DNA from: Lachnospiraceae bacterium | Lineage (GTDB): Bacteria > Bacillota > Clostridia > Lachnospirales > Lachnospiraceae | Reading direction: 5' to 3' | Length of the DNA stretch: 64,000 bases | Assembly: GCA_015057115.1 (NCBI GenBank) | Contig: SVEZ01000003.1 | Coordinates: 124,001-188,000 of the forward strand | Shown: piece after piece, positions 42,896 to 51,689 of the stretch | How positions within the stretch are numbered: position 1 is the stretch's first letter | How the letters are laid out: each line of letters opens with the position of its first letter | Notes under the pieces: model-generated | What the model was told of the DNA's origin: nothing | The model's database searches: none | Seen by the model: only the letters and a program-made list of their open reading frames with translations | Made by a program: the position numbers and the translations under genes

Positions 42896-42980
42896 TACGA
42901 CAGTCGTATAATAATCTTGAGAAAGCAATTCTGCTTTATTCACGCAGAGAAATCTGCTCTAATCCATAATCTTCTATGGA
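42896..42980 (+). other. Cluster of four consecutive small hairpins
   Basis: In the 447-base gap before the Rpn-type gene: TACGA-cag-TCGTA (42896-42908), AAAGCA-attc-TGCTTT (42922-42937), GCAGA-gaaa-TCTGC (42944-42957, a GNRA-type loop), and TCCATA-atcttc-TATGGA (42963-42980). Four perfect stems of 5-6 pairs in 85 bases suggest a structured RNA or the debris of one. No known family is recognised. The rest of the gap holds the spoIVA terminator and a TATTAT box (about 43044) for the next gene. Confidence 0.4.
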
Positions 42981-43096
42981 TGAACCCGAAAATTATTTGC
43001 GATAAGGGAAGTAGTCATCGATTGGATTTTTGGCGGTTTTGTGCTATTATAAAACCATGAACGAGTGATACCTTCCCCTAAGAAAGGATGGTATGA

Positions 43097-43897
43097 ATGA
43101 GAAAGAAAAAACAGTATGATGAATTGACCTTTGCGGACAGCTTTATGTTTTGGAAGGTGATGGAGGAGCATCCGGATTTAAGCAAGGCTGTTTTGGAACG
43201 AATTTTAGGCAGGAAACTGGAGGGGATTAAACAGGCTCAAGGGGAAAAGAGCTTGAAGGTGTCTTATCGGTCGAAGGGAATTCGGCTGGATGTATTTTTG
43301 ATAGGGGACAGTTCTACATTTTATGATTTGGAAATGCAGACGACGAAGGAGCCGCAGCTGCCAAAGAGAATGCGCTATTACACGGATGTGATCGATTTAT
43401 CAGATTTGCAGAGTGGAGCGGATTATGAAGAACTTAAGGAAGTGTACATCATCTTTATCTGCTTAAAGGATCCTTTTAAATCCAATCTGCCAATTTATGA
43501 GTTTCGTATGCAGTGTTTGCAGGATGTGACAGTTCCGTTCGAAAATGGTGTTCATAATATTATAGTGAATGCGGAGTGTAATAGAGAGGATATATCACCG
43601 GAGCTAAGATATTTCTTTCAGTTTTTGAAAACAGGAAAGGGCACTGATGGTTTGACCGACCAGCTAGAAAATGCAGTATCAGAAGCTATCCTGAGAGATG
43701 ATTGGAGAGTGGAATATATGCAATTTGAACTTATGTTAAAACGTGAGAGAAAAGAAGGCAGAGAAGAAGGTAGAGAAGAAGGCGTTAATCTGCTTGCAGA
43801 AGTGGTTAGACGACTTCGAAATGGAGAAAGCAAGGAGGTGATTATTGCGTCCGGTGTTGACGAACATACGGTGGAGATTGCTGAGACATTAAAATGA
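43097..43897 (+). CDS. Rpn family PD-(D/E)XK nuclease / putative transposase
   Basis: A 266-residue member of the Rpn/PD-(D/E)XK family (often annotated transposase), starting [18 protein letters not shown]. The nuclease core is [20 protein letters not shown], with Asp and the ExQ pair, followed by [19 protein letters not shown] and [13 protein letters not shown] Lys/Glu/Arg-rich helix ([15 protein letters not shown]) precedes a small C-terminal helical tail, as usual. The family promotes recA-independent recombination in E. coli. Copies are common and mobile in Lachnospiraceae; no terminal repeats were found. Confidence 0.88.
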   Translation: MRKKKQYDELTFADSFMFWKVMEEHPDLSKAVLERILGRKLEGIKQAQGEKSLKVSYRSKGIRLDVFLIGDSSTFYDLEMQTTKEPQLPKRMRYYTDVIDLSDLQSGADYEELKEVYIIFICLKDPFKSNLPIYEFRMQCLQDVTVPFENGVHNIIVNAECNREDISPELRYFFQFLKTGKGTDGLTDQLENAVSEAILRDDWRVEYMQFELMLKRERKEGREEGREEGVNLLAEVVRRLRNGESKEVIIASGVDEHTVEIAETLK

Positions 43898-43937
43898 CAG
43901 CAATAAAGTTGCTAAGCACAGAAAAGGAGACAGACAT

Positions 43938-44411
43938 TTGAAAGTAGAAATATATTCAGACGGATCAGCAAGAGGAAACCCGGGGCCGGGAGGATACGGA
44001 ACGGTGCTTCGGTATGTGGACCCCAAGGGAGAAGAGCACATCCGGGAGTTTTCCGGTGGATATGTGGAGACCACCAACAACCGAATGGAACTTATGGGTG
44101 CCATTGCGGGATTTGAGGCGTTAAAGCGCCCTTGTGAGGTGGTTTTTACATCGGATTCCAAATATGTGGTAGACGCTTTTAACCAGAACTGGGTTGGTTC
44201 CTGGCTTAAGAATAACTGGAAGAAGGCGGATAAGAAGCCGGTGAAGAATGTAGATTTATGGAAACGACTTTTGGCAGCGGTAGAACCCCATGAGGTTACC
44301 TTCGTCTGGGTAAAAGGACATGCGGGACATCACTATAATGAGCGATGTGATGAACTGGCAACAACTGCAGCGGATTCCGATAATAGGATGGAGGATCGGG
44401 CTGCGGAATAG
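43938..44411 (+). CDS. rnhA: Ribonuclease HI
   Basis: A 157-residue RNase H1 that removes RNA from RNA-DNA hybrids. Catalytic segments: [16 protein letters not shown] (Asp), [10 protein letters not shown] (Glu), [12 protein letters not shown] (Asp), and [18 protein letters not shown] (His and Asp). It starts at TTG 43938 after AAAAGGAGACAGACA. No N-terminal hybrid-binding domain. Confidence 0.95.
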   Translation: MKVEIYSDGSARGNPGPGGYGTVLRYVDPKGEEHIREFSGGYVETTNNRMELMGAIAGFEALKRPCEVVFTSDSKYVVDAFNQNWVGSWLKNNWKKADKKPVKNVDLWKRLLAAVEPHEVTFVWVKGHAGHHYNERCDELATTAADSDNRMEDRAAE

Positions 44412-44426
44412 TACAAGATTGTGTAC

Positions 44427-44470
44427 AAGGAGTGGAATAAGTGCTGACATGCTTGCCCCACTCCTTACTT
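44427..44470 (+). terminator. Terminator after rnhA
   Basis: AAGGAGTGG (44427-44435) pairs with CCACTCCTT (44458-44466). The loop is 22 bases and the T tail is weak (ACTTTG). Confidence 0.6.
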
Positions 44471-44525
44471 TGTGATATAATTACGAGAATAAGTTTGAAA
44501 ACTTTTTTCTTAAGGAGGTAACGCA

Positions 44526-44672
44526 ATGATAGCTTTTTTTAATGCATTTTTTAATCAGGTAGTGTTGCTTGTTGTTTTTGCAGCGGTTTCCGCAGTGGGA
44601 GCCTGCCTTGGAGTGATGGCAAGAAAGAAGAAGGATGCGTCACAACCGGCGGGAGAAGTGAAGAAGAATTAG
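44526..44672 (+). CDS. Small single-span membrane protein
   Basis: A 48-residue frame below the usual size cut-off. It has a strong ribosome binding site (CTTAAGGAGGTAACGCA) and codes for a membrane helix (VVLLVVFAAVSAVGACLGVM) followed by a Lys-rich tail (ARKKKDASQPAGEVKKN). The TATAAT at 44475-44480 is a plausible promoter. Positive-inside topology puts the tail in the cytoplasm. Similar tiny proteins are found in other Lachnospiraceae as far as I recall; function unknown. alaS follows 24 bases later. Confidence 0.7.
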   Translation: MIAFFNAFFNQVVLLVVFAAVSAVGACLGVMARKKKDASQPAGEVKKN

Positions 44673-44696
44673 ACTAAACCGTTTGGAGGAAAGATT

Positions 44697-47354
44697 TTGA
44701 GTAAGTATTTTGGAGTAAATGAGTTGCGCCGTTCATTTTTGGATTTCTTTGAATCAAAGGATCATCTGGCAATGAAGAGCTTCTCATTGGTACCACACAA
44801 TGATAAGAGTTTGTTGTTGATTAATGCGGGAATGGCACCACTGAAGCCATACTTTACCGGACAGGAGGTTCCGCCCCGTAAGAGAGTCTGTACATGCCAG
44901 AAGTGTGTACGAACCAATGATATTGAGAACGTAGGAAAGACCGCAAGACATCTTACTTTCTTTGAGATGTTGGGTAACTTCTCCTTTGGAGATTATTTTA
45001 AAGAAGAAGCCCTGACCTGGTCATGGGAGTATCTGACAGAGGTTATCGGTCTTGATTCGGAGCGTTTATATCCATCCATCTATTTTGAGGATGAGGAAGC
45101 ATTTGATATCTGGACCAAGAAGATTGGAGTTCCGGCAGAGAAGATTACCCGTTTCTACCGTGATGAAGATGGCAAGTGCGATAACTTCTGGGAGCATGGC
45201 GCAGGCCCTTGTGGTCCTTGTTCCGAAATCTACTATGACCGCGGCGAGAAATACGGATGCGGCAGCCCGGACTGTAAGGTGGGTTGCGAGTGCGACCGCT
45301 ATATGGAGGTTTGGAATAACGTATTTACCCAGTTCGAGGGTGACGGCAAGGGCCACTACGAACTGTTAGAACAGAAGAATATCGACACCGGAATGGGCTT
45401 AGAGCGTCTGGCGGTGGTTGTACAGGATGTGGATACGATTTTTGATATCGATACCATGAAAGCAATCCGTGACGCAATCTGTAATGCTGCTCACAAGAAT
45501 TATGGCGCAAATGATAAGGACGATGTTTCCATTCGTTTGATTTGTGATCATATTCGTTCATCCACATTCTTAATTTCCGATGGTGTTATGCCAAGTAACG
45601 AGGGACGTGGTTATGTACTTCGCCGTTTGATTCGTCGTGCGGCTCGTCATGGTAAATTGTTGGGAATGCAGGGTGAGTTTTTAGCAGAACTTTGCCAGGT
45701 TGTAATCCGTGAGTGTAAGGACGGCTATCCGGAATTAGAAGAGAAGAAAGAATTCATCTTAAAGGTATTTGCTCAGGAGGAGAAGCAGTTTGCCAAGACC
45801 ATCGATCAGGGTCTTTCTATTTTGAATGACATGATGGATGAAATGTGCAAGTCCGGTAGCAAGGTGCTTTGCGGCGAGCATGCCTTCAAGTTATATGATA
45901 CCTACGGATTCCCTTATGATTTGACAGTGGAAATCTTGGAAGAGAAGGGCTATACCGTAGATGAAGACGGCTTTAAGGAAGAAATGGACAAGCAGCGTAA
46001 GATGGCAAAGGCAGCCCGCAAAGAAACCAACTACATGGGTGCGGATGCTACCATTTATGAACAGCTTGATCCGGCTATGACTTCCACTTTCGTTGGCTAT
46101 GATACATTGGAGAAAGAGTCTGAGATTATTGCCATGACTTCTACCACAGAAATTGTTGATACTTTGGCAGAAGGAACCGAAGGTACCATCATTGTAAAAG
46201 AGACTCCGTTTTACGCTACCAGTGGCGGTCAGGCTGCAGATGTCGGTGTGATTGAAAGTGCCAACGGAACTTTTGAAGTAAAAGATACCAAGAAGTTGGC
46301 AGGTGGTAAGATTGGCCATATCGGTGTGGTAACCTCCGGTATGTTCTCTATGAAAGACACCGTTACCTTGAAGGTAGATAAGAAGAATCGTTTGTGTTCC
46401 GGAAAGAACCACAGTGCAACCCATTTGCTTCAGAAGGCATTGAGAACAGTTTTGGGAACCCATGTTGAGCAGCAGGGATCCGATGTTAACGCAGATAGAT
46501 TAAGATTTGACTTTTCACATTTTACCGCTATGACACCGGAAGAAATTCAGAAGGTGGAAGAGCTGGTAAATGAACAGATTCAGAATGATTTAGAAGTTCG
46601 TACCGATGTTATGACAATGGAAGAAGCTAAGAAGACCGGTGCCATGGCATTGTTCAGTGAGAAGTACGGTGATAAGGTTCGTGTAGTTTCCATGGGAGAT
46701 TTCTCTGTAGAATTGTGTGGTGGTACTCATGTAAAGAATACCGGATCCATCGTAGCATTTAAGATTCTTTCCGAGACCGGTGTTGCAGCCGGTGTGCGCC
46801 GAATCGAAGCAATTACGGCAGATGGACTGTTCGCATACTATAAAGAAGCGGAAGCTCGTTTAAATAAAGCATGTGAGCTCTTAAAGACTTCACCGGTAGA
46901 AGTAGAACATCGTGTAAGCACACTCCTTGCAGAAGTGAAGACTTTAAGCAGTGAGAACGAGAGCTTAAAGAGTGCTGCAGCTAAGAAAGCTCTTGGAGAT
47001 GTTTTGGATAACGTGGAAGAAGTGAAGGGTGTATCCTTCCTGGCTACCGATGTGAAGAACGTTGATATGAACAATCTTCGTGAACTTGGGGACTCCCTGA
47101 AGGAGAAGCTTGGTGAAGGTGTGATTTTACTGGCTTCCGAATTTGAAGGCAAGGTAAATCTGGTTGCCATGGCAACTGACGGTGCCATGAAGAAAGGCGC
47201 TCATGCCGGAATGTTAATCAAGAACGTTGCCGGTTTGGTTGGCGGCGGCGGCGGTGGTCGTCCGAATATGGCACAGGCAGGTGGAAAGAATCCGGCGGGA
47301 ATCGGGGATGCCCTTGCCAAAGCGAAAGAAGTACTTGCTGAGCAGATAAAATAG
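44697..47354 (+). CDS. alaS: Alanyl-tRNA synthetase
   Basis: An 885-residue class II synthetase. Catalytic core in the N-terminal 250 residues (RRSFLDFFESKDH, NAGMAPLKPYF, RHLTFFEMLGNFSFGDYF), editing domain with zinc ligands HSATHLL and CGGTHVKNTG, and a C-terminal DHHA1 domain with the Gly-rich VGGGGGGRPNMAQAGGK. Start is TTG 44697 after GTTTGGAGGAAAGATT. No T-box upstream. Confidence 0.97.
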   Translation: MSKYFGVNELRRSFLDFFESKDHLAMKSFSLVPHNDKSLLLINAGMAPLKPYFTGQEVPPRKRVCTCQKCVRTNDIENVGKTARHLTFFEMLGNFSFGDYFKEEALTWSWEYLTEVIGLDSERLYPSIYFEDEEAFDIWTKKIGVPAEKITRFYRDEDGKCDNFWEHGAGPCGPCSEIYYDRGEKYGCGSPDCKVGCECDRYMEVWNNVFTQFEGDGKGHYELLEQKNIDTGMGLERLAVVVQDVDTIFDIDTMKAIRDAICNAAHKNYGANDKDDVSIRLICDHIRSSTFLISDGVMPSNEGRGYVLRRLIRRAARHGKLLGMQGEFLAELCQVVIRECKDGYPELEEKKEFILKVFAQEEKQFAKTIDQGLSILNDMMDEMCKSGSKVLCGEHAFKLYDTYGFPYDLTVEILEEKGYTVDEDGFKEEMDKQRKMAKAARKETNYMGADATIYEQLDPAMTSTFVGYDTLEKESEIIAMTSTTEIVDTLAEGTEGTIIVKETPFYATSGGQAADVGVIESANGTFEVKDTKKLAGGKIGHIGVVTSGMFSMKDTVTLKVDKKNRLCSGKNHSATHLLQKALRTVLGTHVEQQGSDVNADRLRFDFSHFTAMTPEEIQKVEELVNEQIQNDLEVRTDVMTMEEAKKTGAMALFSEKYGDKVRVVSMGDFSVELCGGTHVKNTGSIVAFKILSETGVAAGVRRIEAITADGLFAYYKEAEARLNKACELLKTSPVEVEHRVSTLLAEVKTLSSENESLKSAAAKKALGDVLDNVEEVKGVSFLATDVKNVDMNNLRELGDSLKEKLGEGVILLASEFEGKVNLVAMATDGAMKKGAHAGMLIKNVAGLVGGGGGGRPNMAQAGGKNPAGIGDALAKAKEVLAEQIK

Positions 47355-47375
47355 CTAATTTTTTAGAAAAAACAC

Positions 47376-47405
47376 TTGACGAAACCTATCGTTTTGAGGT
47401 AAAAT
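47376..47405 (+). promoter_or_regulatory. rpsU promoter
   Basis: TTGACG (47376-47381), an 18-base spacer, TAAAAT (47400-47405). About 70 bases of leader precede rpsU. Confidence 0.65.
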
Positions 47406-47479
47406 GATTAGGTGCAAAAAGAATACCCAAACAGTTGAATGCACAATTACGCAACTGGAGGGAGGTTAGGTGTGAGACT

Positions 47480-47656
47480 ATGTCAAATGTAATCGTAAAA
47501 GAGAACGAGACTTTAGATAGCGCTTTACGCAGATTCAAGAGAAATTGCGCAAAGGCAGGTATCCAGCAGGAAATCCGCAAGAGAGAGCATTATGAGAAGC
47601 CAAGCGTAAGACGCAAGAAGAAATCTGAAGCAGCAAGAAAACGTAAATATAACTAA
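47480..47656 (+). CDS. rpsU: 30S ribosomal protein S21
   Basis: A 58-residue basic protein with the full S21 pattern: [43 protein letters not shown] 47480 after GGAGGGAGGTTAGGTGTGAGACT; the longer open frame from 47435 is rejected on size. Confidence 0.97.
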   Translation: MSNVIVKENETLDSALRRFKRNCAKAGIQQEIRKREHYEKPSVRRKKKSEAARKRKYN

Positions 47657-47663
47657 GTAACAC

Positions 47664-47697
47664 AAAAACGACGAGGTTTTGCCTCGTCGTTTTTTTA
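47664..47697 (+). terminator. Terminator after rpsU
   Basis: AAAAACGACGAGG (47664-47676), TTTTG, CCTCGTCGTTTTTTT. A near-perfect stem with a T7 tail. Confidence 0.9.
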
Positions 47698-47699
47698 TG

Positions 47700-47728
47700 T
47701 AATATTTTCTGTTGGGACAACATATATT
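47700..47728 (+). promoter_or_regulatory. SigE promoter of the spoIIIA operon
   Basis: TAATATT (47700-47706) matches the SigE -35 consensus KMATATT exactly; after 14 bases CATATATT (47721-47728) matches 6 of 8 of the -10 consensus CATACAMT. The spoIIIA operon is SigE-dependent in Bacillus and clostridia. Confidence 0.75.
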
Positions 47729-47755
47729 CAAACAGAAATGGACAAGGGGGTGCCA

Positions 47756-48592
47756 ATGGAAGAAGTAAAGCGTTTTTTACCCAAACCGGTGCAACAGGCA
47801 TTAGAAGAAAACCCGAAGCTTTTAAAAGAGGTGATGGAAATTCGGATGGGAATAGGGCTACCGGTATTTCTGCGCTGTCTTTCGGGAGAAAAACAGGTGA
47901 AGGATTATCGGATGGCCATAGAAGAGTTTGATACAATGCTTGAAAAAGTTTTGCAGTATTCTCTTTTTGCTTATCGGGACCAGTTATCCGGCGGCTTTGT
48001 GACTTTACGAGGTGGTCATCGTCTTGGTGTGACAGGTTCCGTAAAATCAGGAAAAGATGGTCTTATTTTTCAGCGCATTACATATGGGAACCTGCGAATT
48101 GCAAGACAGGTACACAATTGTGCAAAAGAACTGTATCAACTATTACCCCGTCCCTTCCCTAACACACTGCTGGTATCTCCGCCGGGATGCGGAAAAACCA
48201 CCATGCTGCGAGATTTGATTCGGCTTTTGGCACAGGATGGGAAGTATGTGAGTCTTGTGGATGAACGACAAGAAGTGGCAGCCTGCTTCGAAGGAGTCCC
48301 CCAATTTGATTTGGGAGAACGGACCAATGTCCTTTCCGGGTGCGAAAAGGCCTTGGGAATGGAACTGTGCGTGCGAAGCATGGCGCCGGACATTTTGGCA
48401 ATAGATGAAATCGGCAGTAGGACAGAATTGTTGGCGATGGAATATGCGAGAAACAGTGGATGTACACTCCTTTGTACCATGCACGGCGCAAGGAAAGAAG
48501 AGGTAAAAGCGAAGGGGCTAAAAGGAGATTTTACCCTGGTATTTTTGGAAAGAAAAAAGGGAGATTTTTCCTTCCGGGTGGAGCAGTTATGA
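47756..48592 (+). CDS. spoIIIAA: Stage III sporulation protein AA (ATPase)
   Basis: A 278-residue ATPase of the mother cell-to-forespore feeding channel, related to type II/IV secretion ATPases. Walker A SPPGCGKTTMLRDLIR near residue 142, LVDERQEV, MAPDILAIDEIG (Walker B). I chose ATG 47756, five bases after AAGGGGG, over ATG 47738, which lies before that ribosome binding site. Overlaps spoIIIAB by ATGA. Confidence 0.94.
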   Translation: MEEVKRFLPKPVQQALEENPKLLKEVMEIRMGIGLPVFLRCLSGEKQVKDYRMAIEEFDTMLEKVLQYSLFAYRDQLSGGFVTLRGGHRLGVTGSVKSGKDGLIFQRITYGNLRIARQVHNCAKELYQLLPRPFPNTLLVSPPGCGKTTMLRDLIRLLAQDGKYVSLVDERQEVAACFEGVPQFDLGERTNVLSGCEKALGMELCVRSMAPDILAIDEIGSRTELLAMEYARNSGCTLLCTMHGARKEEVKAKGLKGDFTLVFLERKKGDFSFRVEQL

Positions 48593-49107
48593 GAATAGTA
48601 GGGAGTCTGATGGTAGTGTTTGCAACGGTTACGGTTTGCGTTAAATTGCATTTTCAATTGGTGAATCGCTATCGGGAATGGAGTTTGCTTGATTTAGTCT
48701 TAAATGAATTTCGCAGGAATAATCGCTATCAGCAGGTGGTTGTGGGACAGGTTTTTACAAGACTTTTAATGGTTTTACCTAAGGATTCCGGGGTGTATGG
48801 GGAGACCCTGCAATGTAAAAAACGATTGGATGGAATGGAGGAATCTTTACAGTGTGTCTGGAAGGATTACGTAGAGGGACTGAGAAAAAGGATTCATTTT
48901 TCACCGGGGCTTACTCTTAGTTTGTTGGAGTTGGGAATGCTTCTTCCTGCCGGTGAAGAAGCAAGTATTGACCATGGACTGCAAATGCTTATGGAGCAGG
49001 CGGATGAGGAACGAAAGCAGTTTGCCTTTTCCATGAAGCGGAAACGAACAACCGGCGCAAGCGTTGCGGCACTAACGGGGGTGGTAACGATTCTGCTATT
49101 TTTATAA
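48589..49107 (+). CDS. spoIIIAB: Stage III sporulation protein AB
   Basis: A 172-residue protein with an N-terminal membrane helix (IVGSLMVVFATVTVCVKL) and a C-terminal helix (TTGASVAALTGVVTILLFL), in the second position of the spoIIIA operon. It resembles the GspF/TadC-type platform proteins of secretion systems. ATG 48589 overlaps the spoIIIAA stop. Confidence 0.92.
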   Translation: MRIVGSLMVVFATVTVCVKLHFQLVNRYREWSLLDLVLNEFRRNNRYQQVVVGQVFTRLLMVLPKDSGVYGETLQCKKRLDGMEESLQCVWKDYVEGLRKRIHFSPGLTLSLLELGMLLPAGEEASIDHGLQMLMEQADEERKQFAFSMKRKRTTGASVAALTGVVTILLFL

Positions 49108-49316
49108 TGGAGGAACGAAAAGTGGAGGTTTCCATTTTGTTAAAAATGACGGCGGTGGGAATTTTGATTTCTCTGCTGTCACAGATATTAAAACACAGCG
49201 GCAGGGATGAGGTAGCCTTTTTACTGCAACTTTTGGGGCTGGTGCTGGTGGTAGGCTGGGTTATTCCGTATGTGCTTGAAATTTTTAACCAGTTTTCAGG
49301 GCTGCTGCGAATATAG
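49107..49316 (+). CDS. spoIIIAC: Stage III sporulation protein AC
   Basis: A 69-residue protein with two membrane helices (LKMTAVGILISLLSQILKH and VAFLLQLLGLVLVVGWVIPY), the size of B. subtilis SpoIIIAC. ATG 49107 overlaps the preceding TAA. Confidence 0.93.
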   Translation: MEERKVEVSILLKMTAVGILISLLSQILKHSGRDEVAFLLQLLGLVLVVGWVIPYVLEIFNQFSGLLRI

Positions 49317-49324
49317 GAGGAAGG

Positions 49325-49711
49325 ATGAATTCTGTTTCGATTTGTGGGATAGTGCTGGCAGGAACTTTATTGTCCATGCTGGTCATGGGGGAGAACAAAG
49401 TTTACGGCAAACTTATAGGCTTGGCAGTAAGTCTGATGTTGGTGGCTATCCTGTTGGCTAGAGCGGGAAAGGTGTTTTCGACCTTAACGGAATTGGCAAA
49501 AGATTTTGGTCTTGCCAATGTCTACATACGGGTGCTGTTAAAAATGTTTGGAATCACCATGATTACGGAAATAACGGCAGATCTATGTACCCAGGCGGAG
49601 AATCCGGTGTGCGCCAAACAGTTAAAAACCCTGGGGCGATTTTTTGTATTGACAGCCGGCTTGCCCCTTTTGACGGAATTGGTGTCGCTGTTGAATGGAA
49701 TGATGAGGTAA
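49325..49711 (+). CDS. spoIIIAD: Stage III sporulation protein AD
   Basis: A 128-residue integral membrane protein with about four helices, including ICGIVLAGTLLSMLVMGENK and LVAILLARAGKVFSTLTEL. It is built like two AC-type hairpins and sits in its canonical operon place. Confidence 0.93.
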   Translation: MNSVSICGIVLAGTLLSMLVMGENKVYGKLIGLAVSLMLVAILLARAGKVFSTLTELAKDFGLANVYIRVLLKMFGITMITEITADLCTQAENPVCAKQLKTLGRFFVLTAGLPLLTELVSLLNGMMR

Positions 49712-49714
49712 GCC

Positions 49715-50710
49715 ATGGATTATAGCGGAATCAATGATTTTTTGCAAAAGCAGGGTGTTTCTGAAGATTTTGCGGAGTTAATGAAGCTGCTGGTTTCGCC
49801 ATCTTATTGCCTGAGGCAGATAGGAAAATTGGTGGGAGATGCGGTGCTGCCCCAGAAGGAAGAGTTTTTGACCTTGGGGCTAATGTGCCTTTTGTTTGGA
49901 GCGGTTAGTCAGTTGGTGCTTGCTTTTGGAGAAAAAGAGAACAAAGGGTTTCTGGATACCATAATTTTTATGTGCGCATCGGGAATTTGTTTGCGTCTGT
50001 TTTTGCAAAGCTTTACCTTGGTGGGAAAATGTATCTTAACTTTGGGGGCTTTTATGAAGGTGTTGCTTCCTGTATTTTGTATTGGCGTGCTATTTACCAA
50101 AGGGGTTCATACTGCATCCTTGTTTTACGCTGCGGTAATGGGAGAAATTTGCATTTTTCAACTGGTGATTTCACAGGTCTGTCTTCCGGCGTCAAAGTTG
50201 CTGATTGGTATGAACTTTGCCAATGCACTCAGCGGGCAGAAACTGTTTGAACGTTTTTCCAAGTTGTTGTCGGATGGGATAAATCTATTGCTTAAGGGAA
50301 TGCTGGCGTTGATTAGCGGATTTCAGATTGTTCAGGAACTTTTGGCTCCCGGAATGGATGTTGCACTTCGAGAAGGCGTAAAAAAGGCGGCAGGTTGTTT
50401 GCCGGGATTGATAACAGCCAGCAGCGCCTGTGTAGGTTTGATTTCCGGTTTGTCGGAAAACTTGAAAAACAGTATGGGAGGGGCAGGCATGTTTGTTGTC
50501 TTTTTACTGTTTTTCCCTACCTTTCTTACATTGCTGTTATATCTTGCAGCATTTCGTATTCTGGAAGCCTGTGTTAGTCCTTTTACAACGGATGCCATGA
50601 ACCGGGTGTTGATGGGAACCTATGAAGGGGTGCTGCTATTGTTTAAATTGTTGTTACATACGGTGACATTTTTGCTTGTCAGTCTATGTATTATGACAGC
50701 GCTGTCTTAG
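49715..50710 (+). CDS. spoIIIAE: Stage III sporulation protein AE
   Basis: A 331-residue multi-span membrane protein; family marks include FQIVQELLAPGMDVALREGV and LPGLITASSACVGLISGL. B. subtilis SpoIIIAE is about 399 residues with an N-terminal signal peptide; here the protein starts MDYSGINDFL directly before the first predicted helix and has no signal sequence. The gene starts 3 bases after spoIIIAD, so a longer start would overlap it in another frame. Confidence 0.9.
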   Translation: MDYSGINDFLQKQGVSEDFAELMKLLVSPSYCLRQIGKLVGDAVLPQKEEFLTLGLMCLLFGAVSQLVLAFGEKENKGFLDTIIFMCASGICLRLFLQSFTLVGKCILTLGAFMKVLLPVFCIGVLFTKGVHTASLFYAAVMGEICIFQLVISQVCLPASKLLIGMNFANALSGQKLFERFSKLLSDGINLLLKGMLALISGFQIVQELLAPGMDVALREGVKKAAGCLPGLITASSACVGLISGLSENLKNSMGGAGMFVVFLLFFPTFLTLLLYLAAFRILEACVSPFTTDAMNRVLMGTYEGVLLLFKLLLHTVTFLLVSLCIMTALS

Positions 50711-50719
50711 GAGAAGGTG

Positions 50720-51250
50720 ATGGAAATGGGTAACATTACAGATGTTCTGCGCCAGTGTGTGGTTATGTCACTGTTTATCAGTGTGATTAGGATTTTACTG
50801 GGGCAGAGTGAATTACATAAATATTTTCAATTTTTTGCCGGATTGGTTTTGCTACTGTTATTTTTTACGCCGGTGTTAAAGTTGCTGGGAAATGAAGACA
50901 TCTTATTACATTTGGGTTTTGAAGAAATACGGGAGGAATATGAACAATCCCGGGAATTTTCGGATGTATGGAAGGATTACGGTCAGATGGCGGAGTCGGA
51001 AGCAACCCGGAGCCTTGTGGTGGGATTTGGGGAAGCATTGAGGGAGGAACCTTATGAAATCTATGAGCATGAGGCGAGATATCAGGATGGGAAGCTTTCG
51101 TGCCTTACACTTTTTCTCCGGTTAAAAAAAAGAGAGGGTAGTGTTACGAAGGAACAGATGAAAGAGTGTCTGGAAAAAATAGAGAAAAATTTTGCCCCGG
51201 ACTTTACAGTACGGGTGAAAGGGGAAAAGTGTGAAACAAGAGATTTTTAA
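50720..51250 (+). CDS. spoIIIAF: Stage III sporulation protein AF
   Basis: A 176-residue protein with two N-terminal membrane helices (QCVVMSLFISVIRILLG and FFAGLVLLLLFFTPVLKLL), and a soluble ring-building-like C-terminal domain (LTLFLRLKKREGSV, EKIEKNFAPDF). ATG 50720 lies 6 bases after AGGAG; a GTG three bases earlier is in frame. Overlaps spoIIIAG by 20 bases. Confidence 0.9.
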   Translation: MEMGNITDVLRQCVVMSLFISVIRILLGQSELHKYFQFFAGLVLLLLFFTPVLKLLGNEDILLHLGFEEIREEYEQSREFSDVWKDYGQMAESEATRSLVVGFGEALREEPYEIYEHEARYQDGKLSCLTLFLRLKKREGSVTKEQMKECLEKIEKNFAPDFTVRVKGEKCETRDF

Positions 51251-51677
51251 AAAAATTTTTTCCATGAAAAAAGAGGCGTTGGCAGTGATTTTTTTAGGCG
51301 GAGTTCTGCTATTGGTGATTGCCATGCCAACGGGAAAAGGAAAACAAGGTGCATCCGGAGGCGGTTTTAATTATACCGGGATATCCGGAAACTCATGTGT
51401 TTCTACGGAATATGAAAGGCAGCTTGGCAAGGAACTGGCAGAAATTTTAGAGCAGATGGAAGGGGTAGGAGCGGTAAAGGTTATGTTGACCTTGTCGGAG
51501 AAAAAAGAAGGAGGGAGCAGTTTTTATGAAAGTGGGAATCTTCCGAAAGTCAGCGGGGTTCTGGTGGTGGCGCAGGGAGGAGAAAACCCAGGGATTAAGC
51601 AGAAGATTTTGGAGGCTGTGGAGGCATTATTCCAGATTGAAAGTCATAAGATTAGTATAGTTAAGAAGAAACCATAA
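51231..51677 (+). CDS. spoIIIAG: Stage III sporulation protein AG
   Basis: A 148-residue protein starting at GTG 51231. One membrane helix (ALAVIFLGGVLLLVIAMP) is followed by a YscJ/FliF-like ring-building domain (YERQLGKELAEILEQMEGVG, VKVMLTLSE, ISIVKKKP). It forms the large ring of the channel. It is shorter than B. subtilis AG (about 229 residues), mainly in the region after the helix. Confidence 0.9.
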   Translation: MKQEIFKKIFSMKKEALAVIFLGGVLLLVIAMPTGKGKQGASGGGFNYTGISGNSCVSTEYERQLGKELAEILEQMEGVGAVKVMLTLSEKKEGGSSFYESGNLPKVSGVLVVAQGGENPGIKQKILEAVEALFQIESHKISIVKKKP

Positions 51678-51689
51678 GGGGGATTTGTT

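Noticed and set aside
42878-43060. 60-codon frame before the Rpn-type gene
   Set aside because: It covers the hairpin cluster and the promoter of the next gene, with no ribosome binding site.
44470-44696. T-box leader before alaS
   Set aside because: The space holds a small membrane-protein gene; no T-box sequence or antiterminator structure was found.
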